Shown here in pieces: positions 51,893 to 60,391 of a DNA stretch of 64,000 nucleotides (position 1 is the first letter of the stretch; the number at the start of each line of letters is the position of its first letter). Below the pieces are notes generated by a model. The model worked only from the letters and a program-made list of their open reading frames with translations. It ran no database searches and was not told the DNA's origin. Source of the DNA: Nitrososphaerota archaeon (lineage in GTDB: Archaea > Thermoproteota > Nitrososphaeria > Nitrososphaerales > Gagatemarchaeaceae); the NCBI GenBank assembly GCA_028867035.1, contig JAGWHB010000003.1, positions 180,960 to 244,959 on the forward strand, read 5' to 3'. The position numbers were made by a program, and so were the translations under genes.

Positions 51893-53008
51893 ATGCGCCC
51901 ATTGGACCTGACCAAGAAGTTCTCCTTCGGCATCAACCTTGACGACACCTGGCGGTACACCGAAGTGCAGGAGCCGAAGTCGATAATCTTCCCCCACCTC
52001 CTATCGCTTAGCCTCAAGGAAGGAGTCACCTTCGAGAAGAGGGAAGAAGCCACCATTGCGTTTCACCATCAAGGGATCCCACAGAACGAGGCGGAAAGGG
52101 CCTCGCTCGCCCTGGCCGACGCCTTGAAGTCAATCGGGGTAGACTTCGTCAGGTGTTGGTTCCCGTGGAGGTTCTTCGAGCCGAATCCAATTCCACTGGA
52201 ATCGCTCGACGGGATGCCGGACATGTCGTACACAAGCTGGCCGACGGACGGCCTTGTCAAGTCTCTCACGAACCAGGGGATCTCCCTCATGCCCGTACTG
52301 GCGTGCGGCTATCAGAGAATGCTTCCACACGGGCTGACCCCAGACTCTGGCAGGGAAGATTACATCAGAAGAGCAACCTTTCACGCGAGGCAGGTCGTCC
52401 GACATTACAAGGACACCGTGAAGACGTGGCAGATAGAGAACGAGCCCAATTGGTGGAGGATGCACGAAGCAGGTGGGTGGCGCACGGGGGCGGCGTGGTT
52501 GGAGGGTGGCAGTTTCACAGACGAGCTCCTGGAATCCCTCAACACAGCGGTGCACGAGGAGGACTCTGGAGCCACGACAATGATCAACCTGGAAGCAGAC
52601 GAAGAACGGCCGAAAATAGCGGAGTATTCCAAGTACTGTGACGTCATCGGGCTCGACTTCTACCCGAATTACAAGACCTCAGAGCCCGTTGACCCTTCCG
52701 TCCTGAGAAAGGCAGACGAATTCGCAAACGAAGCCGGCAAGCCTCTCATGATAGCGGAGACCGGATATCCGAGCGGACCTTCACCGCTGGGGTACACAGA
52801 GGATAAGCAAGCAGACTACGTGGAGGGAGCTCTGCGAGAGGCATACTCCTTGGACAAAGTGACAGCCATAGGCATCTGGAGGTATCTCGACACCTCCTGG
52901 AGGTCGTTCCCTCCGCAGGAGAACCACTTCGGTCTTATCGACGAGAAGGAAGGTCCGAAGGCAGCCTGGTATCGGTACGGGCATGTCCTGAAGGATCTGC
53001 GTGGGTAA
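51893..53008 (+). CDS. Clan GH-A glycoside hydrolase-like protein
   Basis: 371 residues, (beta/alpha)8 barrel without signal peptide. Catalytic pair as in retaining clan GH-A enzymes: acid/base Glu in WQIENEPNWW (about 182-191) and nucleophile Glu in LMIAETGYPSG (about 285-295). FVRCWFPWRFFEPN near 84 and DVIGLDFYPNY near 250 are other barrel signatures. Could belong near GH5, GH39 or GH53; specificity unknown. It is divergent from the npED operon and probably supplies sugar from a beta-glycoside inside the cell. Confidence 0.75.
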   Translation: MRPLDLTKKFSFGINLDDTWRYTEVQEPKSIIFPHLLSLSLKEGVTFEKREEATIAFHHQGIPQNEAERASLALADALKSIGVDFVRCWFPWRFFEPNPIPLESLDGMPDMSYTSWPTDGLVKSLTNQGISLMPVLACGYQRMLPHGLTPDSGREDYIRRATFHARQVVRHYKDTVKTWQIENEPNWWRMHEAGGWRTGAAWLEGGSFTDELLESLNTAVHEEDSGATTMINLEADEERPKIAEYSKYCDVIGLDFYPNYKTSEPVDPSVLRKADEFANEAGKPLMIAETGYPSGPSPLGYTEDKQADYVEGALREAYSLDKVTAIGIWRYLDTSWRSFPPQENHFGLIDEKEGPKAAWYRYGHVLKDLRG

Positions 53009-53032
53009 GCTGAGCAAGGGTTGTTCCGAAAG

Positions 53033-53138
53033 CGGGCCCGGTGCGATTTGAACGCACGACCTACAGCTCACTCCTCACGAGCATAGGAGGCTGCCGCGCT
53101 GTCCGTATTTCGCTCACATGGAACTGCGCTACGGGCCC
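53033..53138 (-). tRNA. tRNA-Arg(CCU) with two introns
   Basis: 106-base gene. Acceptor GGGCCCG/CGGGCCC, discriminator G, T arm GTGCG-TTCAAAT-CGCAC, no CCA. The anticodon stem GCAGC/GCTGT encloses CTCCTA, then 15 extra bases (53069-53083) at the canonical site after position 37, then A. The D stem GCGC/GCGC encloses 26 bases instead of about 9, so a second intron of about 17 bases (about 53105-53121) lies in the D loop before the GG pair. Removing both gives 74 bases with anticodon CCU. Exact D-loop splice sites are uncertain by a base or two. Confidence 0.85.
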
Positions 53139-53180
53139 GACCGCGACCCGTGAAGAACCGGGATATTACCTGTTTCTGGC

Positions 53181-53633
53181 TCAATCTGCGAGGTCGAACT
53201 CGATTTCGAGCTCCCGCCTCGCGTTCCTGAACCTCGGCTTTCCCAGCCTGACCTTGCCGATCTCTGAGGTGTTGTCCACGTGGCTTTCGTTGCAGCAGTT
53301 GACGTTCCAGTCGGGGATGCGAACTATCCTGAGCAGCGTGATCCCCTCGGGCACGGGGAACAGGTCATAGATGGCGTCTCCGAAATGCCCCTCAGCCTCC
53401 TGCCTCTCCATCTCGAACTCCAGCACCTCCGCAGCTTCCGCGACCTTCCCATTGGCCGCCTGCTCAATCCTGGCCACCTCTTCGTCCGTCGGCTTCCTGT
53501 CGAACTGGACCGTCAGCCTGCCATGTCTCCCCGAAACATAGACCGAGGCTGTCCACTTCGCGCCAATCACCTTCTGTACTGCTCCTTTGATGACATGGAC
53601 GGCCGAATGGGTTCGTACTTCTCCTGAGCTCAA
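53181..53633 (-). CDS. AlaX-type trans-editing alanyl-tRNA hydrolase
   Basis: 150 residues, close to the short AlaX-S type. The zinc site is formed by THSAVHVIKGAVQKVIGA (HxxxH, about 8-25) and CNESHVDNTSEIG (CxxxH, about 114-126). It removes Ser or Gly wrongly attached to tRNA-Ala. TTG start directly after the stop of the upstream flavoprotein, with no gap, so the two are cotranscribed. It has no N-terminal extra domain. Confidence 0.87.
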   Translation of the reverse strand: MSSGEVRTHSAVHVIKGAVQKVIGAKWTASVYVSGRHGRLTVQFDRKPTDEEVARIEQAANGKVAEAAEVLEFEMERQEAEGHFGDAIYDLFPVPEGITLLRIVRIPDWNVNCCNESHVDNTSEIGKVRLGKPRFRNARRELEIEFDLAD

Positions 53634-54647
53634 CTACAGCCTCGTGACGATCTTGTAGAAGTCAGAGAGCCTCGTCTCCATCCCGTACCTCCTCTCGTTC
53701 CCCCTCATGTACAAGAAGATGGACAGCAGCGTCGGCCACATCCTCATCAGACTGAACCTGTCCTCCACCTTCGCTTTGATGAACTCGTACACCTTCGAGT
53801 ACACAGCGAAGTGGTCGAGGACGGCCCGGCGGTACCCCTCGTTATCCCCCAAATGGTCGACGAACAGGTTGACGCACTGCATGCTCGGGATTATCCCTTC
53901 ACCTAGCATCGGATACACCGTACCAATGGATTCGCCGACGCCCGTCACCTTCCCTTCAAAGAAAGGCTCTGCGAACTTCGGAGGCGTCACCCTCACCGGC
54001 CTCCCTATCTTCCTCACGACTTCGCAGTGATACTTTTTCACGAACTCGTCAAGCTCAAAGCGGTACCTCCCCCTGAGGTCTCCCGCGCCGACGTGCCCCA
54101 TCCCGTCCCCCAGCGGGAACCACCACCAATACCCGGTCAGCCCAGGGTACGGTCTGATCACGAAATCGTCGTAGGGTATCTCCTTCGACTTCACCTGGTA
54201 CTCGAGGGAGGGTATCACAAGGTCGTCCTGTATCTTCGGAAGGAGCGACCGCTGCAGCCCGGTTGCGTCTACCACGGTGTCGAAGCCCTGGAAGTTGCCG
54301 TCAGCTTCTTTGATCTGCGCCCCCCAGTGGACCTTCTTCCCCTTCAGCATGTCCTCGGTCAGCCTGTGCTTGTCGTATGTGACCAGTCCCCTCAGAGGTA
54401 TGTTGACCTGCTCGTCCCCGAGGTCCACGACCATGCTCTTCCCCTTGTGCAGGACATAGTCGTCGAAGTTGAACCCCGCCTGCTTTACCATGTCGGAGAT
54501 GAAGGGCTGGCTCGTCCCCCAGGCGCACACGGTGTACCAGTTCTTCTGCGTGCGCATCTCGAACGCCTCCGCTTCGACGTTGTCCGGGAGCCTGTTCAGC
54601 AGATACGCCCCCGCAACCCCCGTTCCCACCACGGCGACTCGCTTCAA
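53634..54647 (-). CDS. Geranylgeranyl-reductase-like FAD oxidoreductase
   Basis: 337 residues. FAD Rossmann start VAVVGTGVAGAYLLNRL (Gly-X-Gly-X2-Gly), YDKHRLTEDML near 90, DTVVDATGLQRS near 123, PYPGLTGYWWWFPLGDG near 165 with the family W/F-rich substrate motif, and VGESIGTVYPMLGEGI near 237 for the FAD pyrophosphate. Relatives saturate archaeal lipid chains or menaquinone side chains, but this one is shorter and substrate is open. TTG start, TAAAAAG about 36 bases upstream. Divergent from citrate synthase. Confidence 0.75.
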   Translation of the reverse strand: MKRVAVVGTGVAGAYLLNRLPDNVEAEAFEMRTQKNWYTVCAWGTSQPFISDMVKQAGFNFDDYVLHKGKSMVVDLGDEQVNIPLRGLVTYDKHRLTEDMLKGKKVHWGAQIKEADGNFQGFDTVVDATGLQRSLLPKIQDDLVIPSLEYQVKSKEIPYDDFVIRPYPGLTGYWWWFPLGDGMGHVGAGDLRGRYRFELDEFVKKYHCEVVRKIGRPVRVTPPKFAEPFFEGKVTGVGESIGTVYPMLGEGIIPSMQCVNLFVDHLGDNEGYRRAVLDHFAVYSKVYEFIKAKVEDRFSLMRMWPTLLSIFLYMRGNERRYGMETRLSDFYKIVTRL

Positions 54648-54721
54648 CTGAGGTCCAAGCTTCGCCTCCGGCCGCCCCTCTTTTTACCTGTCGGCCAGAC
54701 GGAAGATGTCTCACGTAAACC

Positions 54722-54737
54722 CTTATAATGCGTATAT
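54722..54737 (+). promoter_or_regulatory. TATA region of citrate synthase
   Basis: TTATAATG followed by GTATATTG. The second, centred near 54734, is 26 bases from ATG 54761; the first fits TTG 54755. Either gives a leaderless or near-leaderless mRNA that includes the N-terminal extra domain. Confidence 0.6.
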
Positions 54738-54754
54738 TGAAAATAATCTAGCCC

Positions 54755-56002
54755 TTGCCGATGCCGAAGAACGCCGAAGTTGATTTCACAACTGTAAAAC
54801 TGTCGAAGGACACGCAGGCCAAACTGGCCGCCCTGGGCAAGTACGGCGAAACCATGGACCAGATAGTCCAACGCCTCACCACCCAGACCAAAGGCCTGGA
54901 GGACATAGTCGCAGGCAAGAGCTCGATCTGCTACATCGATGGCCGCGAAGGCCGGCTCCTCTACCGCGGATACGACATAGGCGACCTGGCAGCGCACTCC
55001 ACCTGGGAAGAGACGACCTATCTCCTGTGGAACGGACACCTCCCCACGACCAACGAGCTGAAGGCTTTCAACGAAGAGGTTTCGTCGAAGAGGACGATAC
55101 CCCGCGACCTCGTATCCATCCTCACGACCCTCCCGGCGAACTGCGATACCATGGACGCCCTGAGGGTAGGGGTCTCCGCACTGGGAGTCTTCGACGACCC
55201 GATGTACTCCCAACAGGAAAAGGCGATGTCGATCGCCTCCAAGATAGGGACAGTCGTAGCGGCGATCCACAGGCACAAGCACGACCAGGACATCATACCT
55301 CCGAGGGAGGACCTGAGCTTCGCGTCGAACTTCCTTCATATGGTCACGGGGAAAGTTCCATCCGACGAAGATGCGAAGCTGATGGACGTCCTGCTGATCC
55401 TCCATGCTGACCACGAATTCAACGCATCCACCTTCACCGCCCGGGTAATCGCTTCGACCCTCTCGGACATCTACTCCGCGATCACCGGCGCCGTCGGGGC
55501 GCTGAAGGGGCCCCTGCACGGAGGGGCGAACGAGAAGGTCGTCGAAATGACAAACGAGATAGGCACCCCCGCGAAGGTGGACGCCTACGTCCATGCGAAG
55601 CTCGCAAGCAAGGCAAAGATCAACGGATTCGGCCACAGGGTGTACAAGACAATGGACCCCAGGGCGAGGATCCTCAAGGACATGGCCGAGCACTTCGTCC
55701 GGACCGAGAAAGAAAAGCAGGGCCTCGAGATAATCGAAAGGACCGAGAAGATCCTCCTTGACGAGAAGAACCTCCATCCCAACGTGGACCTGTATTCGGG
55801 GCTTGCCCTGAACCACATCGGGATCCCTCCCTACCTGTTCACCCCCGTGTTCGCCGTGGGCCGCGCCCCCGGCTGGCTTGCCCACGTCCTAGAGCAGTAT
55901 TCTGACAACAGGATAATCAGGCCAATCTCAGACTACGTCGGGCCCCAGCTGACTGCCTACGTCCCCATCGAGAAGCGGACCTCCACAGGTGTCAGGCATT
56001 GA
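54755..56002 (+). CDS. gltA: Citrate synthase with N-terminal helical extra domain
   Basis: 415 residues. The catalytic part starts near residue 46 (GLEDIVAGKSSICYIDG) and has catalytic His in GPLHGGANEK near 250, GFGHRVYKTMDPRA near 290 and the Asp in NVDLYSG near 345. It condenses acetyl-CoA with oxaloacetate. Residues 1-45 (TVKLSKDTQAKLAALGKYGE, then MDQIVQRL) look like the small archaeal antitoxin/ribbon-helix-helix-like proteins, not like citrate synthase. The TATA position shows this part is translated. Followed by a CBS protein with a TTGA overlap. Confidence 0.92.
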   Translation: MPMPKNAEVDFTTVKLSKDTQAKLAALGKYGETMDQIVQRLTTQTKGLEDIVAGKSSICYIDGREGRLLYRGYDIGDLAAHSTWEETTYLLWNGHLPTTNELKAFNEEVSSKRTIPRDLVSILTTLPANCDTMDALRVGVSALGVFDDPMYSQQEKAMSIASKIGTVVAAIHRHKHDQDIIPPREDLSFASNFLHMVTGKVPSDEDAKLMDVLLILHADHEFNASTFTARVIASTLSDIYSAITGAVGALKGPLHGGANEKVVEMTNEIGTPAKVDAYVHAKLASKAKINGFGHRVYKTMDPRARILKDMAEHFVRTEKEKQGLEIIERTEKILLDEKNLHPNVDLYSGLALNHIGIPPYLFTPVFAVGRAPGWLAHVLEQYSDNRIIRPISDYVGPQLTAYVPIEKRTSTGVRH

Positions 56003-56424
56003 GGGTCGAGGCCCTGATCAAGCGGAGCCCGGTGACCATCAGCCCAAGCGCTACCATCCGCCAGGCCGCAGAAGTGTTCGCCCGGGAGAAGATAGGCCTC
56101 CTCGTCGTCGCGTCGTCGGTAAGCCCGGTGAAGCCACAGGCGGTCATCTCCGAGCGGGACGTGGTCAGGGCCGTGGCGAAGGGAACCCCACTCACCGGCC
56201 AGCTCGACACGGTGGCCACCAAGAAGCTGATCAGCGTCAAACGCTCTGACAGGCCCTCCAAGGCAGTGCGTCTGATGATGGACAACGGTATCAGGCACCT
56301 CGTCGTGGAGAACGACGATGGAACATTGTTCGGTGTATTGTCCATCCGCGACTTCTTCCGTGAAGCCAAGCTCCTCAATTCCTTCCTGAAGGACGAGGCA
56401 GAGGAAGTCCACGGGGTCGACTAG
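55999..56424 (+). CDS. CBS-pair protein
   Basis: 141 residues, two CBS repeats (about 1-65 and 70-130): SPSATIRQAAEVFAREKIGL, AVISERDVVRAVA, then RPSKAVRLMMDNGIRHLVV and GVLSIRDFF. CBS pairs bind AMP, ATP or SAM. The TTG start overlaps the citrate synthase stop (TTGA), so the two are translationally coupled, and it may sense energy charge for citrate synthase, which is inference. Confidence 0.87.
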   Translation: MRVEALIKRSPVTISPSATIRQAAEVFAREKIGLLVVASSVSPVKPQAVISERDVVRAVAKGTPLTGQLDTVATKKLISVKRSDRPSKAVRLMMDNGIRHLVVENDDGTLFGVLSIRDFFREAKLLNSFLKDEAEEVHGVD

Positions 56425-56524
56425 ACGCATATTTTCGAACTGACTGGTGGATGACGGAAGTTTTCCCTCGCCGACTCGTGTTCTGGTAACTAGACTCAAT
56501 TATGCGGCAGGAATACTTGTCCTG

Positions 56525-57703
56525 ATGAACCGCGAGGTCCTCGGGGCCATCATCGTCGCATTGATGGCTGCCGCTGCCGGGGTTGGATTCCTGGCCGGAG
56601 GCGGAGCTACGCCAGGGGGCACGATCGCCTCGACCACTCTCTCAACCCGCGTGACTACGGCCACCTCGACTGTCACCCTGTGGCAGACCACTACCGTTAC
56701 AACGACGGTCGAATCGACGGTGACTTTGGGAAACCAATCCTCTCCGTATCCCTATTCGAGCGTGAAGATCGCAGGCGTCCCCCTTGGCGGGGACACCGTG
56801 TTGGCAGACCCGGGCGCGGCCGAAGTCTATGTGGCAGCCGACGGTTCTCCCACCATAGACGTCGTCGACTCCTCGACGAACACTCTTGCGGCTGCAATTC
56901 ACCTCCCAGAAAACAGCACCGGGAGCATCGCCGCTGGGGACGGAATGGTCTTCGCTCCGATGTACGGCCCATTCTACTACATCTTCACATTCAACGACAC
57001 CACCAACTCCGGCGGCCACCTCATCCCTGCCCATGTCCAGTACGTCGCATTCGATTCGGTCACTGGGGTGTTGTACGGGAGCTACAACGATAGTATCGTC
57101 GGGATCAACCCGGAAACCAACGCGATTCTTTGGAACAGCTCTGTAGGATATTCCATCTCAGACCTGGCCGTCTCATCGGCCAAGGGGATGGTTTACGCCC
57201 TTGGGTGCAGGAATTTCTTCGTATGCGGCGCCGAGATTTCTTTCGTCAACGCTACGAGTGGGAGTGTAATCAGCCAGGAAGAAACGGGCTCGGCATATTA
57301 CCCCACGATGACCGTGGACCCGAAGACCGGTATCGTGTATGTCTCCGGAGAGGCGGAGGTAATCTCCTATGGCCCCTACGGCTATCTAATTTACAAGTCG
57401 AACCCACTGACCTGTGGTCCCTTCATCGCCATGACGTACAACACTGCATCACATCAGTTGGTCATGGCCCCTCAGAACTACGATTACCTGCTTTTCTACG
57501 ACGGAACTTCTCTGGCGCTGGTGAACATGTACTTCCTTCCCGCGCCTCAGTCGGCGCCACATGCGATGGCATACGATTCTGCCAACGGAGAAATCTATGT
57601 CCTCCTCCCAGGACAGGGCCTCGTCGCCCTCCAGGGAAACGAACCGAATGGGCGCATCAACAGCACCCTGATTGCTCCCGCCTACAACTGCCTCCCTGTC
57701 TAA
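56525..57703 (+). CDS. Exported beta-propeller-like protein (YncE-like)
   Basis: 392 residues. N-terminal helix (about 5-25), Thr-rich linker (about 35-65), then repeated blade-like units: VLADPGAAEVYVAADGSPTI, VDSSTNTLAAAIHL, AFDSVTGVLYGSYN, VDPKTGIVYVSGE and AYDSANGEIYVLL, as in YncE/NHL-type propellers with about six blades. Probably anchored outside the membrane. Start at ATG 56525, since AATTATG near 56499 is 26 bases upstream; the frame is open 26 codons earlier. Function unknown. Confidence 0.75.
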   Translation: MNREVLGAIIVALMAAAAGVGFLAGGGATPGGTIASTTLSTRVTTATSTVTLWQTTTVTTTVESTVTLGNQSSPYPYSSVKIAGVPLGGDTVLADPGAAEVYVAADGSPTIDVVDSSTNTLAAAIHLPENSTGSIAAGDGMVFAPMYGPFYYIFTFNDTTNSGGHLIPAHVQYVAFDSVTGVLYGSYNDSIVGINPETNAILWNSSVGYSISDLAVSSAKGMVYALGCRNFFVCGAEISFVNATSGSVISQEETGSAYYPTMTVDPKTGIVYVSGEAEVISYGPYGYLIYKSNPLTCGPFIAMTYNTASHQLVMAPQNYDYLLFYDGTSLALVNMYFLPAPQSAPHAMAYDSANGEIYVLLPGQGLVALQGNEPNGRINSTLIAPAYNCLPV

Positions 57704-57768
57704 TGCCTGTCTCATTAAGCCTCGGTTCGCCATTCTTAAATAGCGTGAGACGGTCACGATTTCCAAAG

Positions 57769-58140
57769 ATGGCACTCTTCGGGGACATGGGAACCGTCTT
57801 CCTGATGGCCCTCGTGGGCGTAGCCTTCACCCTGCCCGTGATGATAATCCCCGTCCTCTTCGGGCCAAAGCGCCCCAACCCGATCAAGAACGCCCCCTTC
57901 GAGTGCGGCCAGGCGCCCCAGGGGGCGGGGAAGATGCACTTCATGATGCAGTACTACGCCTACCTCCTGATGTTCATTGTCTTCGACGTGCTCTCGATGT
58001 TCCTCTACGCCTGGGCGGCCGCCTACAAGCCCCTGGCACTCGGCCTTTCGTCTGACTGGATGCTCACGCTCTTCATGGGGATGCTTTTCGTCCCCATGGC
58101 ATTCGCGCTCGTCCTCGCCGGGAAGCGGGAGCTATGGTAG
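57769..58140 (+). CDS. nuoA: NADH-quinone oxidoreductase subunit A
   Basis: 123 residues, three membrane helices. The conserved loop [15 protein letters not shown] (Glu and Cys of the quinone-site TMH1-2 loop) and [20 protein letters not shown] with the membrane Asp are typical. First gene of nuoABCD. CTTAAATAG at 57735-57743 is about 26-30 bases before the ATG. Its stop overlaps the nuoB start by 7 bases. Confidence 0.93.
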   Translation: MALFGDMGTVFLMALVGVAFTLPVMIIPVLFGPKRPNPIKNAPFECGQAPQGAGKMHFMMQYYAYLLMFIVFDVLSMFLYAWAAAYKPLALGLSSDWMLTLFMGMLFVPMAFALVLAGKRELW

Positions 58141-59795
58141 TCGCCCAGCAGCAGAAGGACGGGGCTTTCCAGGTCCTTGTAGGCAAGATAGACGACGTCC
58201 TCCAATACGCCATCGGCGACCCGATGCGCTACCTCGCGAACTGGGGGCGGCTCTACTCTCTGTGGCCAGTCCATCTTGAAACGGCCTGCTGCGTCCCACC
58301 CGACACGGTCATCCTGGGCGACAACAAGCTGATCTCGGAATACAGTCCGGGCGATTCAGCCACTGGCGCGACCGGAGAGGCAAAGGTCACACGAACTTAC
58401 AGCCGCGAGTATAGCGGGTCTCTTGTTGAGGTGGCCGGACGTGGCATGCTCCCATTCGTGCTCACTCCAGATCACCCTCTTCTGACCTCTGCCAGGGTAG
58501 TCCGGAGCGGCAAAGGCGAGTACCTCTCTGGAACTACTTGGAAGAAGGCTGGCGAGCTGGTCAGCGCGCCACCGGTGAAGGTAAACGGACGCTTCGTCTT
58601 TCCCACCGGGACCCACGACTGCCTCCTGATACCTCGGATTAAGGGGCACGTCGGCCTGACAACCGTCGCTCTGACTCCCTACTCCACTCGCCGCGGTCTC
58701 GCCATCGTCAGAGGGCAAGGAGGAGACCCCCCGTTGGAACTCCCTCTTACAAAGAAAACCGCTTGGCTGCTCGGGATGTTCGTCGCCGAGGGCTGGACGA
58801 CCACAAACCACGACGTCTCCTTCTCGCTGGGCAAGGACGAAGGTCCCCTTGCCAGACAGATCTTCGCAATAGTGCGCTCGCTCGGCTATTCACCACAGAT
58901 CAAGGAAAGAGAAACATCGTTGGTGGTGAGATTCTCGTCGAGCATCCTCGCGCGTGCCCTACGCGAATGGTGCGGCCACCTGGCAGAGCACAAGAAGATT
59001 CCAGACTTCATACTGTACCATAGCAAGCCAGAGCTGCTCCGGGCATTCTTGACTGGGTATCACAAAGGGGATGGCAATGTGACCATAGACAACAGAGGAC
59101 CGATCTTTGACCGCGCGAGCACGACTTCGAAGATTCTCGCACTCCAACTTCAACTGGCATATGCAAGGCTAGGATTTTTCGCTCGCCTTCGGAGGGAACC
59201 CAGAGAAGGCACTGCGCAGATACAGGGCAGGACTGCGAAGACGAAGGATTCCTACGCGCTTTGGCTGCTAACCTCGAAAAGGAAGGTCGCGGACTTTCGA
59301 ATCAACGCCGATTTCATCGTAGTTCCGATCAGGAGGATATCAAGAGTCCGATACTCCGGTAACGTGCGCAACCTCGAGACAACGGACAACACTTACCTGG
59401 TCTCCAACGCGGTGGTCCACAACTGCAGTGTCGAAGTTGGAGCTGCCGCGGGCTCGAGGTTCGACATCGAGCGCTTCGGGACCCTGGAGGCCTTCGGCTC
59501 CCTCCGCGCCTGCGACCTGATCATAGTCATGGGGACGGTCACGCGGAAGCTGGCTCCGCGCCTCAAGCTCATCTACGACCAGATGGCCGAGCCCAAGTGG
59601 GTCATCGCCATGGGCGCCTGTTCGATCACAGGCGGCCTATACTTCGACTCCTACAACGTCCTCCGAGGGATTGACGACATCATACCCGTGGACGTCTATG
59701 TCCCCGGGTGCCCGCCCAGGGCGGAAGCGCTCATCCAGGGGATAGTCCTCCTCCAGGAAAAGATCCGAAGGATGCCGACCCTCAGCGGCCGGTGA
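58134..59795 (+). CDS. nuoB: NADH-quinone oxidoreductase subunit B precursor with intein
   Basis: 553-residue precursor. The exteins (1-52 and 431-553) join to a 175-residue Nuo[10 protein letters not shown] followed by [19 protein letters not shown], then MGACSITGG (Cys 496) and [10 protein letters not shown] (Cys 526). The four Cys ligate cluster N2, the last electron carrier before quinone. The intein lies between the two adjacent Cys. Without splicing the N2 site cannot form, so complex I assembly depends on splicing. nuoA upstream overlaps, nuoC follows after 7 bases. Confidence 0.93.
   Translation: MVVAQQQKDGAFQVLVGKIDDVLQYAIGDPMRYLANWGRLYSLWPVHLETACCVPPDTVILGDNKLISEYSPGDSATGATGEAKVTRTYSREYSGSLVEVAGRGMLPFVLTPDHPLLTSARVVRSGKGEYLSGTTWKKAGELVSAPPVKVNGRFVFPTGTHDCLLIPRIKGHVGLTTVALTPYSTRRGLAIVRGQGGDPPLELPLTKKTAWLLGMFVAEGWTTTNHDVSFSLGKDEGPLARQIFAIVRSLGYSPQIKERETSLVVRFSSSILARALREWCGHLAEHKKIPDFILYHSKPELLRAFLTGYHKGDGNVTIDNRGPIFDRASTTSKILALQLQLAYARLGFFARLRREPREGTAQIQGRTAKTKDSYALWLLTSKRKVADFRINADFIVVPIRRISRVRYSGNVRNLETTDNTYLVSNAVVHNCSVEVGAAAGSRFDIERFGTLEAFGSLRACDLIIVMGTVTRKLAPRLKLIYDQMAEPKWVIAMGACSITGGLYFDSYNVLRGIDDIIPVDVYVPGCPPRAEALIQGIVLLQEKIRRMPTLSGR
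58290..59423 (+). mobile_element. LAGLIDADG intein in nuoB
   Basis: 378-residue intein. Splicing blocks: A begins CVPPDTVIL with Cys1; B has TPDHPLLT (precursor residues 111-118) with the TxxH; F/G ends [11 protein letters not shown] then NAVVHN with the penultimate His and final Asn; the next extein residue is Cys. Homing endonuclease motifs: [10 protein letters not shown] (211-220) and [11 protein letters not shown] (304-314), both with their catalytic acid, so both splicing and nuclease parts look intact. Base composition is close to the host, which suggests long residence. Insertion is exactly between two N2-cluster cysteines. Confidence 0.93.
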
Positions 59796-59802
59796 CACCT
59801 CC

Positions 59803-60387
59803 ATGAGCAACGCGAATTCTCCTCCGACGCCCCCCGCGGCGCCAAGACCAGCCGCCGCAACTTCGCCGACCCCCAGACCCGCGCCCGCAGCCGCCCCCGC
59901 CCCGCCTGCTCCACCGAAGCCAGAGCCTGTCAGGGCGAAGTCCTTCGCCTCCCAAATCGCGGCGAAACATCCTGACGTCAAGGTAGAATGGATGAAGGAG
60001 CACAGGATGAAGGTCTCCACCACCCCTCTGAGGATCAAGGAAGTCAGCACATTCCTCCGCGACTACCTCGGCTTCGACCACATCAGCACTGTGAGCGGCG
60101 TCGACTGGATAGCGAAGAACGAACTGGAGGTCGACTATTTCGTCGGGTCGACGACACCCGGCCAGGAGGACTTTGTCATCGACGTCTCCGAGAGGGTGGC
60201 CCGCGACAACCCCGTCGTCCCCACCCTGATCGACGTCTGGAGGGGGGTGGAGTACCACGAGCGGGAGACCCACGAGATGTTCGGGATCAACTTCCAGGGG
60301 CACCCCAACCAGGCCCACATATTCCTCCCCGAGGACTGGAACGACCTCCCGCCGCTCCGAAAGGACTACGTCTCCCCTGGTAGATGA
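59803..60387 (+). CDS. nuoC: NADH-quinone oxidoreductase subunit C
   Basis: 194 residues. Residues 1-45 are a Pro/Ala-rich disordered tail. The 30-kDa subunit core follows: FLRDYLGFDHISTVSGVDWI near 86, LIDVWRGVEYHERETHEMFG near 142 (the family signature, W..A.W.ERE.yDmfGi) and HPNQAHIFLPEDW near 166. It packs against NuoD in the peripheral arm. Spaced 7 bases after nuoB and 4 bases before nuoD. Confidence 0.93.
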   Translation: MSNANSPPTPPAAPRPAAATSPTPRPAPAAAPAPPAPPKPEPVRAKSFASQIAAKHPDVKVEWMKEHRMKVSTTPLRIKEVSTFLRDYLGFDHISTVSGVDWIAKNELEVDYFVGSTTPGQEDFVIDVSERVARDNPVVPTLIDVWRGVEYHERETHEMFGINFQGHPNQAHIFLPEDWNDLPPLRKDYVSPGR

Positions 60388-60391
60388 CAAA

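Noticed and set aside
54644-55885. 413-codon frame antisense to citrate synthase
   Set aside because: Mirrors a clear enzyme gene in a GC-rich genome, where antisense frames stay open by chance; no domain resemblance.
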